Source: Nonomuraea aurantiaca
Lineage (GTDB): Bacteria; Actinomycetota; Actinomycetes; Streptosporangiales; Streptosporangiaceae
NCBI RefSeq assembly: GCF_020215705.1
Contig: NZ_JAIWNB010000002.1
Span: 496,001 to 560,000, forward strand
DNA: 64,000 nucleotides
Reading direction: 5' to 3'
Shown here: one piece after another, positions 26,414-34,751 of the stretch
Layout of the letters: each line of letters opens with the position of its first letter
How positions within the stretch are numbered: the stretch's first letter is position 1
The notes under the pieces: model-generated
What the model saw: the letters and a program-made list of their open reading frames with translations, nothing else
What the model was told of the DNA's origin: nothing
Databases searched by the model: none
Program-made: the position numbers and the translations under genes

Positions 26414-26957
26414 ACCGGTCTCCGGTGGCGTACTCCTGGAAAGCCCGCTGCACCTCCGCCAGCTCGGCCACCATCGTCCGCGCCAGCGCCTCCTCCTTGT
26501 ACTCCAGCTCGTAGCCGGGGGAGACCTGGATGAAGTGGCGCCCGAAGTTCACCAGCGTGACGAACGGGTTCTGCGGCGACATGGTGGCCAGCACGTCGTG
26601 CACCAGCCCGAGGTCCGGATCGTGGACGATCATCCCGTCACCGGTGTGGAGCTGCATGCCCTCGTAGACGCCGAGCGGCGCTACGTTGTGCACGAGATCG
26701 CGCTGCGGGTCGTAGCAGACGAGCCCATGGGCCCGCGCGACGGTGAACACCTGGGCCGACATCTCGTCCATGGTGTCGAGGTCCATCGTCACCAGCACAT
26801 GTCCCGGATAGACCGTGACCACGCCGGGCAGCTCCTTGGCCACCTCAGGCACCTCGCCCGCGACGGGTTCGGTCTTCTTGACCGCCAGGTAGGCGGCCCG
26901 CGCCTGATCCCTGCTGATCGGCGCGGACTCGTCCCAGACCATCAACTCAACGCTCAC
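26382..26957 (-). CDS. Conserved-looking hypothetical protein
   Basis: About 191 residues, beginning SVELMVWDESAPISRDQARAAYLAVKK. I do not recognise the family. It is soluble, acidic, without signal or membrane segment. The core (VVTVYPGHVLVTMDLDTMDEMSAQVF, then GLVCYDPQRDLVHNV) looks like an alpha/beta fold. The GTG at 26957 is chosen as the start; ATG at 26942 is possible. The longer frame upstream runs into mscL and is unlikely. It lies between an amino-acid dehydratase and mscL, with no clear functional link. Confidence 0.65.
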   Translation of the reverse strand: MSVELMVWDESAPISRDQARAAYLAVKKTEPVAGEVPEVAKELPGVVTVYPGHVLVTMDLDTMDEMSAQVFTVARAHGLVCYDPQRDLVHNVAPLGVYEGMQLHTGDGMIVHDPDLGLVHDVLATMSPQNPFVTLVNFGRHFIQVSPGYELEYKEEALARTMVAELAEVQRAFQEYATGDRSFLARHEWTS

Positions 26958-27037
26958 CCGTTCATCTTGTCGGATTGAGCAGCAGTTGGTGGCACTCACC
27001 CCCGCACAAGCGGGAACGCCCACCTTCATGACCGCGT

Positions 27038-27457
27038 CTAGCGCGGCTTCTCGGACTCCGGAACCAGCTCGGCCGTGCAGTGAGCGCATCGGCGCGCCTC
27101 GAGGGGGATGTCACTCAGACATTCCGGGCACTGCCGGGTCGTCGCGGCCTCGTGTCTGTCGAACAGGGTGGTCAGCCGGTTCATCGGCAGCACGATCAGC
27201 CAGTAGACCACCGCCGCGATGATCAGGAAGGTGAGCAGGTGGTTGAGGAAGTCGCCGTACTTGAACTGGCTCCCGTTGACGGTGAAGGAGTATTCGGCGA
27301 AGTTCGGCTGCCTCCCCCCGGTGACCGCCCCGATCAGCGGGGTGACCAGGTCGACGACCAGCGCTTGCACGAGTCCGCTGAAGGTCGCCCCGACGATCAC
27401 CGCGATCGCCAGCTCGACGATGTTGCCGCGTAACAGGAACTTCTTGAAACCGCCCAT
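27038..27457 (-). CDS. mscL: Large-conductance mechanosensitive channel with C-terminal zinc-ribbon-like tail
   Basis: 139 residues. GFKKFLLRGNIVELAIAVIVGATFSGLVQALVVDLVTPLIG (in pieces) is the MscL N-terminal amphipathic helix plus TM1, and NHLLTFLIIAAVVYWLIVLPMN is TM2. The channel opens under membrane tension to release solutes during hypo-osmotic shock, fitting a genome rich in compatible-solute genes. Instead of the usual charged C-terminal helix bundle alone, it ends with CPECLSDIPLEARRCAHC, a four-Cys ribbon that could bind zinc. Confidence 0.95.
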   Translation of the reverse strand: MGGFKKFLLRGNIVELAIAVIVGATFSGLVQALVVDLVTPLIGAVTGGRQPNFAEYSFTVNGSQFKYGDFLNHLLTFLIIAAVVYWLIVLPMNRLTTLFDRHEAATTRQCPECLSDIPLEARRCAHCTAELVPESEKPR

Positions 27458-27480
27458 GGCTGGGCTAACTGACCAGCAAG

Positions 27481-27506
27481 CTGGCCGCCAAACCTGGCGT
27501 GGCCAG
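27481..27506 (-). terminator. Possible hairpin downstream of the first DUF397 gene
   Basis: CTGGCCGCCA (27481-27490) can pair with TGGCGTGGCCAG (27495-27506) across a 4-nt loop with a 2-nt bulge. It lies about 30 bp past the DUF397 stop and before mscL, so it may end the upstream transcript. Confidence 0.4.
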
Positions 27507-27535
27507 GCTGAGATATAGCCAGAATGAAGCGGGAG

Positions 27536-27724
27536 CTAGATGTGGTCGAAATCTCCGGCTTTGATTGCTTCCCGGAAGCTGTCCCATTCTGTCCGAGTAA
27601 AAGACAGAATGGGACTTTCTGTAGCTTTGCTGTCCCGCACGAGCACCCTGTCGCCTTGGTTTGCGACTTCGACGCAGTTGCCGTTGTTGCACGAGTACCA
27701 AGTCGCCTGCTTGGGAGGGCTCAT
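27536..27724 (-). CDS. DUF397 small protein, copy 1
   Basis: 62 residues with the DUF397 pattern: WYSCNNGNCVEVANQGDRVLVRDSK, then ESPILSFTRTEWDSFREAIKAGDFD. In actinomycetes these small proteins sit next to XRE/DUF5753 regulators and act with them, probably as antagonistic partners, in development and antibiotic control (WhiJ/Scr-type modules). It lies downstream of copy 2 and the regulator on the same strand. A perfect 8-bp-arm palindrome is about 68 bp upstream. Confidence 0.88.
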   Translation of the reverse strand: MSPPKQATWYSCNNGNCVEVANQGDRVLVRDSKATESPILSFTRTEWDSFREAIKAGDFDHI

Positions 27725-27791
27725 GCGGCATCACCTGCAAGATCGCCAACGGACGCGGTATCAGGCTATCCTAACTCGCCAATCCGGGCAT

Positions 27792-27811
27792 ATTTGACTA
27801 TTGAGTCAAAT
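27792..27811. promoter_or_regulatory. Perfect palindrome between the two DUF397 genes
   Basis: ATTTGACT (27792-27799), spacer ATTG, AGTCAAAT (27804-27811): perfect 8-bp arms in AT-rich sequence upstream of DUF397 copy 1. It may be an operator, possibly for the nearby XRE regulator. Confidence 0.5.
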
Positions 27812-27853
27812 GGGTTAAAAGAGAATGCATTTCCGTTGCTGGTGCCTCGCAGG

Positions 27854-28030
27854 TCAGCTCGTCCGCTTGATCCTGTCGGTGAAGTTCAGCCACTCTTCAC
27901 CAGTGAATTTCAGGATGGGGCTGTCCTGCAGCTTCGTGTCGCGCACTCCGATGTGATCGCCGGGAAGTAGGGCCACTCCGACGCAGCTGCCGTTGTTGCA
28001 GTGCGAAGAGGTCTTCCACTCGCTTGTCAT
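27854..28030 (-). CDS. DUF397 small protein, copy 2
   Basis: 58 residues: WKTSSHCNNGSCVGVALLPGDHIGVRDTK, then DSPILKFTGEEWLNFTDRIKRTS, a DUF397 protein paralogous to 27536-27724. ATG at 28030, with GGGAGG a few nt upstream, is chosen over the adjacent ATG at 28033. It is immediately downstream of the XRE/DUF5753 regulator, the usual partner order. Confidence 0.88.
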   Translation of the reverse strand: MTSEWKTSSHCNNGSCVGVALLPGDHIGVRDTKLQDSPILKFTGEEWLNFTDRIKRTS

Positions 28031-28166
28031 CATGCCTCCCGATGGATGTTGACACCCCATTTACGGGGCTTCGCAGGGGGAATAGGTAGGCGATGGTGGG
28101 ATGCCGAAGATCAGCAGCGCATGGCCTTCTAGCGTTGCCTGCGTTGCCTTCATGGTACGTGACAGC

Positions 28167-28176
28167 GGCAATTGCC
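28167..28176. promoter_or_regulatory. GGCAATTGCC palindrome, site 1
   Basis: A perfect 10-bp palindrome in the gap between the regulator stop and DUF397 copy 2. The same sequence plus a following A recurs at 29263-29272 on the other side of the regulator gene. This makes a paired-operator candidate for the XRE regulator. Confidence 0.45.
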
Positions 28177-28194
28177 AGTGGCGTTTTGTCGAGT

Positions 28195-29043
28195 TCAACC
28201 CGATTGAGAGGCAAAGTATCGTGCTTGGGTGTTTATGAGCTTGGAGGACTCTGGGGGAGGGAGCGCCATCGCGCGAAGGTGGTCGAGGACTTCTCGGAAT
28301 CGAAGCAACTGGCTGGGCTTCTCCTGAAAGAGGTGTCCGGCGATCGTCTCCATGAAGACGGTGTCCGAAAGGTGTGCCCCCTCGTCGAACTCCAGCAGCA
28401 TGAACGCACTGTCGAAGCCCATATGCGCGCCCACCGTAAAGGGAAGCACCTGGATCGTGACATGCGGTAGCTCGGCCGCTTCGCCCAGGCGCTCCAACTG
28501 CTCCTTCATGACGTTCGGGCCGCCGATATGGCGGTGGAGCGCGGACTCGTCGAGCAGTACCCAGTAGCGTGGAGCCCCAACCCGGTGCAGCAGGTCCTGT
28601 CGCTTCATGCGGATCTCAACCTGCCGCTGGAGAAGGGCGTTATCGATCAGCGGAACGAAGCCTTTGATCACGGCCCTGGCATAGGCGTCCGTCTGGAGCA
28701 GGCCCGGAATGGTGGTCGTCTCGTATTCGGAGATCTTGATCGCCTCGTTCTCCAAGCCGATCACCGGCTCAACGTCAATGCCTTCTCCCTGCTGCCACCA
28801 GGCCTGCTCGCGCGCACCACGGGCAAGCTCCATCAGCTCGGTCGCGTTGGATACGCCGTAGAGATTGCACAGGTCGCGGACGTCGCGCAGGCTTGCTCGC
28901 CGTTGAGCGGTCTCGATACGGCTGATCTTGGCTGGAGAGCAAAGTAGGTGTCCGGCTACATCGGCGATGCTCATGCTGGTCTGGTGGCGCAACTCGCGCA
29001 ACCGTTTGGCCAGCTGTCTTTGGCGCAGAGTCGGGTTTGCCAT
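28195..29043 (-). CDS. XRE-family regulator with DUF5753 (Scr1/WhiJ-like)
   Basis: 282 residues. The N-terminal HTH is RQLAKRLRELRHQTSMSIADVAGHLLCSPAKISRIETAQR, seen in pieces. The C-terminal DUF5753 domain has EYETTTIPGLLQTDAYARAVI, YWVLLDESALHRHIGG and VLPFTVGAHMGFDSAFMLLEF. GGAGGATC precedes the ATG. This class controls differentiation and secondary metabolism, usually with DUF397 partners; two follow here. Base composition here is visibly lower in GC than in flanking genes, suggesting acquisition. Confidence 0.92.
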   Translation of the reverse strand: MANPTLRQRQLAKRLRELRHQTSMSIADVAGHLLCSPAKISRIETAQRRASLRDVRDLCNLYGVSNATELMELARGAREQAWWQQGEGIDVEPVIGLENEAIKISEYETTTIPGLLQTDAYARAVIKGFVPLIDNALLQRQVEIRMKRQDLLHRVGAPRYWVLLDESALHRHIGGPNVMKEQLERLGEAAELPHVTIQVLPFTVGAHMGFDSAFMLLEFDEGAHLSDTVFMETIAGHLFQEKPSQLLRFREVLDHLRAMALPPPESSKLINTQARYFASQSG

Positions 29044-29459
29044 GATCCTCCGCCCACCTGCCGGCGCAGAAAGCGATCACTATCGAGGAGACATCGGACG
29101 TCACACAAAAGGCTCAGCAAACTGAGGGCCCTGCCTAAGAAGCTCGGCTTCCATGAGGCCGGCTCATCACCTCGCCTCCTGCGTGCCCTCGTACCAAGAT
29201 CCTACGGTTCGGACGTTGCTAATGGCATTTTAGTAAGGCAAGCGTCACTGTCACGCTTCATTGGCAATTGCCATATGCACATGGCGATGGCAAAGAATGG
29301 GGTATATCACGAAAGAAGCGAAGGAAGGGGCAATGGTCGGATGAGAGTGGTTTTGCCCGGTCCGAGAGGAGGGGGCTCACGACGAAGCTGGACCGGTGTA
29401 GCCGCACCGGCCCAGCCGCACGATCACCCGCTGCTGTCAGAGCAAAAGGACGATCCACC
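29044..29459. other. 416-bp intergenic region, AT-richer, no convincing gene
   Basis: This divergent gap between the XRE regulator and the small zinc-motif gene holds no ORF with homology that I recognise. It contains GGCAATTGCC at 29263-29272 and the ribosome site AAAGGACG just before the next gene. Composition is lower in GC than the rest of the window. Confidence 0.6.
29263..29272. promoter_or_regulatory. GGCAATTGCC palindrome, site 2
   Basis: Here the palindrome extends to TGGCAATTGCCA (12 bp, perfect). It lies 220 bp upstream of the XRE start and 187 bp upstream of the rightward small gene, so it could control both. It matches site 1 at 28167-28176. Confidence 0.45.
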
Positions 29460-29738
29460 ATGTATCTTAGCAACAGAGCCGTCATTAGGACGGAGCGTAA
29501 TCCCGTCCGGCGAACGATGGATACCTTGCTCGGCGTCCTTGACGCCTGGGCGTTCGCCGGGCTGGACGCCAGGGCCAGGGCTCAGGGTTGGCAGGTGCGA
29601 CGACCCGTGCCCCTCGTGAGGGTCTACCGCAATGCCGCCTTCGACCACTACGTCTGCTGCGCTGCCTGCGCTGGTGAGGGCGAGAGCCGATCTCGAGTCT
29701 GCGGCGACTGCCTGGGGTCGGGAAGAACGCGGCGATGA
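29460..29738 (+). CDS. Small protein with CxxCxG zinc motif, AICE-type accessory gene
   Basis: 92 residues. The C-terminal half reads YVCCAACAGEGESRSRVCGDCLGSG, a pair of CxxC(x)G motifs like the DnaJ zinc finger, likely binding zinc. The N-terminal half is a short helical region rich in Arg. From memory such small proteins precede the FtsK/TraB-like gene in actinomycete integrative conjugative elements. It is coupled to the next gene by an ATGA overlap. Its own function is unknown. Confidence 0.6.
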   Translation: MYLSNRAVIRTERNPVRRTMDTLLGVLDAWAFAGLDARARAQGWQVRRPVPLVRVYRNAAFDHYVCCAACAGEGESRSRVCGDCLGSGRTRR

Positions 29739-30289
29739 TGAGCCTTGGTCTGCTCGACGAGCTGAACCGTGCCACCACCCCCATATCACGGCCGAATCCC
29801 TTGGTCGTGCTCTGGTGGTGGCGGTATGAGGTCGCGACGGTCATCTGCCTGCCACTCCTCGCGTACCTGATCGTGGCCTCGTTCTGCCCCATCTCCCTGG
29901 CGGTCGTAGCCGTGCCCGCCGTGATCGTCCTCTGGCCGCCCGCGCGGTCAGGGGCGTGGGGGCGGATCCGGTGCGTGGTCACCGCGCACCGGATCCGCGT
30001 GGGACTCGTCGAGGCGTACGTCGTCAACAGGAGAGGCAAGATCCCGGTCATCGTGTGGTGCGCGCCGGCGCCGTTCGGGGAGCGCGTCTGGCTGTGGTGC
30101 CGGGCCGGGACCACGCCTGCCGCCATCGACCAGGGTCGTGAGGTCATCGCGGCCGCCTGCTGGGCCACCGAGGTGGTCGTCCGGCCGCACGCCGGCAGTC
30201 CGCACTGGGTGCTGCTCGAAGTCATCCGGCGGGGCCGTTCCTTCCGAACCCTGCCCGAGAAGGCGCGGCATGCCCGAGGCATGCTGTGA
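29735..30289 (+). CDS. Membrane protein resembling the N-terminus of AICE TraB/FtsK, without ATPase
   Basis: 184 residues. WWWRYEVATVICLPLLAYLIV and a second hydrophobic helix are followed by IRCVVTAHRIRVGLVEAYVV, IPVIVWCAPAPFGERVWLWCRAGTT and AACWATEVVVRPHAGSPHWVLLEVIRRG. I recall this pattern from the N-terminal part of FtsK-like DNA translocases of integrative conjugative elements. Walker motifs are absent and the gene stops at 30289, just before glgX. So it is either a stand-alone Spd-like membrane protein or a truncated remnant; I favour the latter at modest confidence. Confidence 0.55.
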   Translation: MMSLGLLDELNRATTPISRPNPLVVLWWWRYEVATVICLPLLAYLIVASFCPISLAVVAVPAVIVLWPPARSGAWGRIRCVVTAHRIRVGLVEAYVVNRRGKIPVIVWCAPAPFGERVWLWCRAGTTPAAIDQGREVIAAACWATEVVVRPHAGSPHWVLLEVIRRGRSFRTLPEKARHARGML

Positions 30290-30463
30290 ACGTGGGTCGC
30301 TCCTGATACCGCGCCGTCAGGGGCGGCCCACCGGCGGAAAGCGTGTTAAGCCGTCTGGGGGGAAGGACCTGTGATCAGCCAGGGCCGGATGCCTCCTTCG
30401 AGGCTGGGCTTGTCCGGCGAGGCGAGGGAACGGAACATGGGGAAAGACGGCAAGGGAGCCTCG

Positions 30464-32557
30464 ATGATCGAAATCTGGCCGGGAGACCCCTATCCTCTCG
30501 GTGCGACATATGACGGGGCCGGCACCAATTTTTCGCTCTATACGGAGGTCGCGGACAAGGTCGAACTGTGCCTGTTCGACGAGGCCAACGTCGAGTCCAG
30601 GGTGCCGCTGACCGAGGTCGACGGGTTCATCTGGCACGGCTATCTGCCGGGCATAGGTCCGGGCCAGCGCTACGGCTATCGGGTCCACGGGCCCTACGAG
30701 CCGGCGCGCGGGTTGCGGTGCAATCCGGCCAAGCTGCTGCTCGACCCGTACGCGATGGCGATCGAGGGTGGTGTCACCTGGAACGAGGCGGTGTACGGCT
30801 ACCCTTTCGGGCAGCCCGACGCACGCAATGACGCCGACTCGGCGCCTTATGTCCACCGCTCTATCGTGATAAATCCGTTCTTCGGGTGGGGGCACGACCG
30901 GCCGCCCGCCACGCCGTACCACGACACCGTGATCTACGAGGCGCACGTGCGCGGCCTGACGATCAGCAACCCGAAGATCCCCGAGCACCTGCGCGGCACC
31001 TACGCCGCGCTCGGCCACCCGGAGATCATCGACCACCTCACCAAGCTCGGCGTGACGGCGCTCGAACTGATGCCCGTCCACCAGTACGTCACCGACGACC
31101 TCCTGGAGCAGCGCGGGCTGTCCAACTACTGGGGCTACAACTCGATCGGCTTCTTCGCGCCGCACAACCGCTACTCCAGCCAGGGGCAGCGGGGAGGTCA
31201 GGTGCTGGAGTTCAAGGCCATGGTGCGGGCGCTGCACGAGGCGGGGATCGAGGTCATCCTCGACGTCGTCTACAACCACACGGCCGAGGGCAACCACCTC
31301 GGGCCGACGCTGTCCCTCAGAGGCATCGACAACCCCGACTACTACCGGCTGGTCGACGGCGACAAGCGTTACTACCTGGACACCACGGGCACCGGCAACA
31401 GCCTGCTCATGCGCTCGCCCCACGCGCTTCAGATGATCATGGACTCGCTCCGCTACTGGGTCATCGAGATGCACGTCGACGGGTTCCGCTTCGACCTGGC
31501 CTCGACCCTGGCCCGTGAGCTGCACGAGGTCGACCGGCTGAGCTCCTTCTTCGACCTGGTCCAGCAGGACCCGGTGCTGTCGCAGGTCAAGCTCATCGCC
31601 GAGCCGTGGGACCTCGGGCCGGGCGGCTACCAGGTCGGCAACTTCCCCTCACGATGGACCGAGTGGAACGGCCGCTACCGCGACACCATCCGCGACCTGT
31701 GGCGCGGGCAGCCCGCGACGCTGCCCGAGTTCGGCTCCAGGTTCACCGGCTCCAGCGACCTCTACCTGGACGACAGCCGCCGTCCCGCCGCCTCGATCAA
31801 CTTCGTCACCTGTCACGACGGTTTCACCCTCCAGGACCTGGTCTCGTACGACGTCAAGCACAACGAGGCCAACAAGGAGGGCAACCGCGACGGCACCGAC
31901 GACAACCGGTCCTGGAACTGCGGCGCGGAGGGCCCGGCGGGCCTGGCCATCGAGTCGCTGCGCGAGCAGCAGAAGCGCAACTTCCTGACCACGCTCTTCC
32001 TGTCGCAGGGCGTGCCGATGCTGTCCCACGGCGACGAGCTGGGCCGCACCCAGCACGGCAACAACAACGGCTACTGCCAGGACAACGAGCTGACCTGGGT
32101 CGACTGGTCCGACGTCAGGGAGAACTGGCTGCTGCTGGAGTTCACGCAGCGGCTGGCCGCGCTGCGCAAGAAGCATCCGGTCTTCCGGCGCAGGCGCTTC
32201 TTCTACGGCAAGCCGGTGCGCGGCCTGAACGACATCGCCTGGCTCACGCCGTCGGGGGAGGAGATGACCGACAGCGATTGGAACGTCGGCTACGCCAAGT
32301 CGCTGGCCGTCTTCCTCAACGGCGAGGCCATCACCGAGCCCGACCGGCGCGGGCGGCCGATCAGGGATGACTCGTTCCTGCTGCTGTTCAACGCCCACCA
32401 CGACATGATCACGTTCACGGTCCCCAAGGACTACGGCGAGATGTGGCAGACCGAGATCGACACCGCCATGCCGATCATCCTCGACGTCCGGATGTGCCGA
32501 GCCGGGGAAGGGGTCGCGGTGCCTGGTCGCAGCGTACGGGTGCTCCGTCGTGTCTAG
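30464..32557 (+). CDS. glgX: Glycogen debranching enzyme (isoamylase type)
   Basis: 697 residues. N-terminal CBM48 (YPLGATYDGAGTNFSLYTEVADKV), then a GH13 barrel with conserved regions DVVYNHTAEG, GFRFDLAS (nucleophile Asp), LIAEPWD (acid/base Glu) and FVTCHDG. It hydrolyses alpha-1,6 branches of glycogen to free maltooligosaccharides. The ATG at 30464 follows AAGGGAG; the open frame begins 93 bp earlier without a conserved segment. It is the first gene of glgX-treY-treZ with 8- and 11-bp overlaps, so debranched chains pass directly to trehalose synthesis. Confidence 0.95.
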   Translation: MIEIWPGDPYPLGATYDGAGTNFSLYTEVADKVELCLFDEANVESRVPLTEVDGFIWHGYLPGIGPGQRYGYRVHGPYEPARGLRCNPAKLLLDPYAMAIEGGVTWNEAVYGYPFGQPDARNDADSAPYVHRSIVINPFFGWGHDRPPATPYHDTVIYEAHVRGLTISNPKIPEHLRGTYAALGHPEIIDHLTKLGVTALELMPVHQYVTDDLLEQRGLSNYWGYNSIGFFAPHNRYSSQGQRGGQVLEFKAMVRALHEAGIEVILDVVYNHTAEGNHLGPTLSLRGIDNPDYYRLVDGDKRYYLDTTGTGNSLLMRSPHALQMIMDSLRYWVIEMHVDGFRFDLASTLARELHEVDRLSSFFDLVQQDPVLSQVKLIAEPWDLGPGGYQVGNFPSRWTEWNGRYRDTIRDLWRGQPATLPEFGSRFTGSSDLYLDDSRRPAASINFVTCHDGFTLQDLVSYDVKHNEANKEGNRDGTDDNRSWNCGAEGPAGLAIESLREQQKRNFLTTLFLSQGVPMLSHGDELGRTQHGNNNGYCQDNELTWVDWSDVRENWLLLEFTQRLAALRKKHPVFRRRRFFYGKPVRGLNDIAWLTPSGEEMTDSDWNVGYAKSLAVFLNGEAITEPDRRGRPIRDDSFLLLFNAHHDMITFTVPKDYGEMWQTEIDTAMPIILDVRMCRAGEGVAVPGRSVRVLRRV

Positions 32558-34751
32558 GCCGGTCTCGACCTATCGGGTCCAGCTGACGCCCGACTTCGGG
32601 TTCGCCCAGGTGGGGAAGATCGCCGCGTATCTGCGGGATCTGGGGGTCAGCCATGTGTACCTGTCGCCGATCCTGCAAGCGACGCCCGGCTCGCTGCACG
32701 GCTACGACGTCACGGACCACTCCCGGATCAGGGCCGAGTTCGGCGGCGCCAAGGGGTTTCGCGAGATGGCCGAGCAGCTGGCCGCACAGGATCTCGGCAT
32801 CGTCCTAGACATCGTGCCCAACCACATGAACACGACCAACGCCCAGCTCTGGTCCGTACTCGCCGAAGGGTCCGCCTCCCCGTACGCCGCCTGGTTCGAC
32901 ATCGACTGGGACGGCGGGAAGGTGGCGCTGCCGGTGCTCGGCGACGGCGTCGAGCCGGTGGTCGACGGCGACGTGCTGCGCTACCACGAGCACGTGTTCC
33001 CCCACCCCGGGCACTACCGGCTGGTCGACTGGCGTCAGGGGCCGGGCTACCGGCGCTTCTTCGACGTGTCGACGCTGATCGGGCTGCGGGTCGAGGACCC
33101 GGCGGTGCTCTTCGCCACGCACGAGGTGATCTTCTGGCTGCTCGACGAGGGCCTGGTCGACGGGCTGCGCGTCGACCATCCGGACGGGCTGGCCGATCCG
33201 CGCGGCTACCTCGAACACCTGCGCGCCAGGTCCGGCGGCGCCTGGACGGTCGTGGAGAAGATCCTGATCGGCGACGAGCGGCTGCCCGAGGACTGGGACT
33301 GCGAGGGCACCACCGGCTACGAGGTGCTGAACCGGGTCAACGGCCTGTTCGTCGACCCGGCCGGTGAGGCGCCGCTGGTCGAGCTGTTCACCCGGCTCAC
33401 CGGCCTGCCCGGCGATTTCCGGCCGGTGGTGGCGGAGGCCAAGCGCGAGGTCATCGAGCTGTTCTTCGGCGCCGAGGTGCGCCGGCTGGCCCGCGCCGCC
33501 GGGTGCCCGCCGTCCGCCGTCGCCGAGCTGCTCGCGGCGATGCCGGTGTACCGGGCGTACGTGGTGCCGGGCGAGCCGCCGCCCCCCGCATCGGTGGAGA
33601 TCGTCGAGCGCGCCGCCGACGCGTGCTCACCCGCCGTGCAACCGTTCGTCCAGCAGGTCCTGTACGGTCCGGCCGACGTGATCACGCGTTTCCAGCAGAC
33701 CTGCGGGCCGGTGATGGCCAAGGGGGTCGAGGACACGGCGCTGTACCGGTGGTTCCCCCTGGCGTGTCTGAACGAGGTCGGCGGCGATCCGGACCTGTTC
33801 GGCGTCTCCGTGACGGACTTCCACGCGTTCTGCCGTGATCTGCGGCCGTACACGATGACCACGCTGTCCACGCACGACACCAAGCGGTCGGAGGACGTAC
33901 GCGCCCGGCTGTCCGTACTGTCGGAACTGCCCAGTGAGTGGGCGGACGCGGTGGCGGAATGGTCGGCGGCGGTGAGCTTCGATCCGCGGCTCGACTACCT
34001 GGCCTGGCAGAACCTGATGGCGGCCTGGCCGATCTCCGCCGAACGGTTCGCCGAATACCTGCTCAAGGCGGCGCGGGAGGCGAAGACCTCCATCTCCTGG
34101 ATAAATCCGGACCCGGGGTACGAACAGCGGCTTCGCGACTTCGCGGCCGCGGCCGTGAAGCTGCCGGTGGGCGAGTTCACCGAGCGCATCGACGCCTTCG
34201 CCATGGCCAACTCGCTCGGGGCCAAGCTCGTCCAGCTGATGATGCCGGGGGTGCCGGACGTCTACCAGGGCAATGAGATGACCGATTTCTCGCTGGTCGA
34301 CCCGGACAACCGGCGGCCGGTGGCGTTCGGGCGGTCGCCGGTGTCGCGCTGGGACGCGGCCAAGCTCGCGGTGACGACCCAGGCGCTGCGGCTGCGCCGC
34401 CGGCTCGATCCTGCGGCACCGTACACACCGCTCCTGGCGGAAGGGGAGGCGGCGGAGCACGCGATCGCCTTCGCCCGCGGTGACGACCCGCCGCGCGCGG
34501 TCGCGGTCGCCACGCGGCTGCCCGTCCGCCTCGCCCGCCGCGCCTCTGGAGTACGGACCGCGGACGCGCAGACCCCGGATGTACGGGCTGGGGAGCGGGA
34601 GATGCGCCTCGGCTGGGGCGGCACCACGCTGACCCTCCCGACCGGCACCTGGCGCGAACTGCTGACCGGCGGCGTCTACACCGGCCGCGTTCCCCTCGCT
34701 CACCTGCTCGCCCGATACCCCGTCGCGCTGCTGGAGAGACATGATCTTTGA
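32550..34751 (+). CDS. treY: Maltooligosyltrehalose synthase
   Basis: 733 residues. VSTYRVQLTPDFGFAQVGKIAAYLRDLGVSHVYLSP (in pieces) is the TreY N-terminus. GH13 regions are DIVPNHM, GLRVDHPDGLADP and WTVVEKIL, with the late motif MAKGVEDTALYRW and ending near PDVYQGNEMTDFSLVDPDNRRPV. It converts the reducing-end alpha-1,4 bond of maltodextrins to alpha,alpha-1,1. The GTG start lies inside the glgX end. A loop near residues 665-690 (GVRTADAQTPDVRAGEREM) looks like extra repeated sequence. Confidence 0.95.
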   Translation: MSRPVSTYRVQLTPDFGFAQVGKIAAYLRDLGVSHVYLSPILQATPGSLHGYDVTDHSRIRAEFGGAKGFREMAEQLAAQDLGIVLDIVPNHMNTTNAQLWSVLAEGSASPYAAWFDIDWDGGKVALPVLGDGVEPVVDGDVLRYHEHVFPHPGHYRLVDWRQGPGYRRFFDVSTLIGLRVEDPAVLFATHEVIFWLLDEGLVDGLRVDHPDGLADPRGYLEHLRARSGGAWTVVEKILIGDERLPEDWDCEGTTGYEVLNRVNGLFVDPAGEAPLVELFTRLTGLPGDFRPVVAEAKREVIELFFGAEVRRLARAAGCPPSAVAELLAAMPVYRAYVVPGEPPPPASVEIVERAADACSPAVQPFVQQVLYGPADVITRFQQTCGPVMAKGVEDTALYRWFPLACLNEVGGDPDLFGVSVTDFHAFCRDLRPYTMTTLSTHDTKRSEDVRARLSVLSELPSEWADAVAEWSAAVSFDPRLDYLAWQNLMAAWPISAERFAEYLLKAAREAKTSISWINPDPGYEQRLRDFAAAAVKLPVGEFTERIDAFAMANSLGAKLVQLMMPGVPDVYQGNEMTDFSLVDPDNRRPVAFGRSPVSRWDAAKLAVTTQALRLRRRLDPAAPYTPLLAEGEAAEHAIAFARGDDPPRAVAVATRLPVRLARRASGVRTADAQTPDVRAGEREMRLGWGGTTLTLPTGTWRELLTGGVYTGRVPLAHLLARYPVALLERHDL

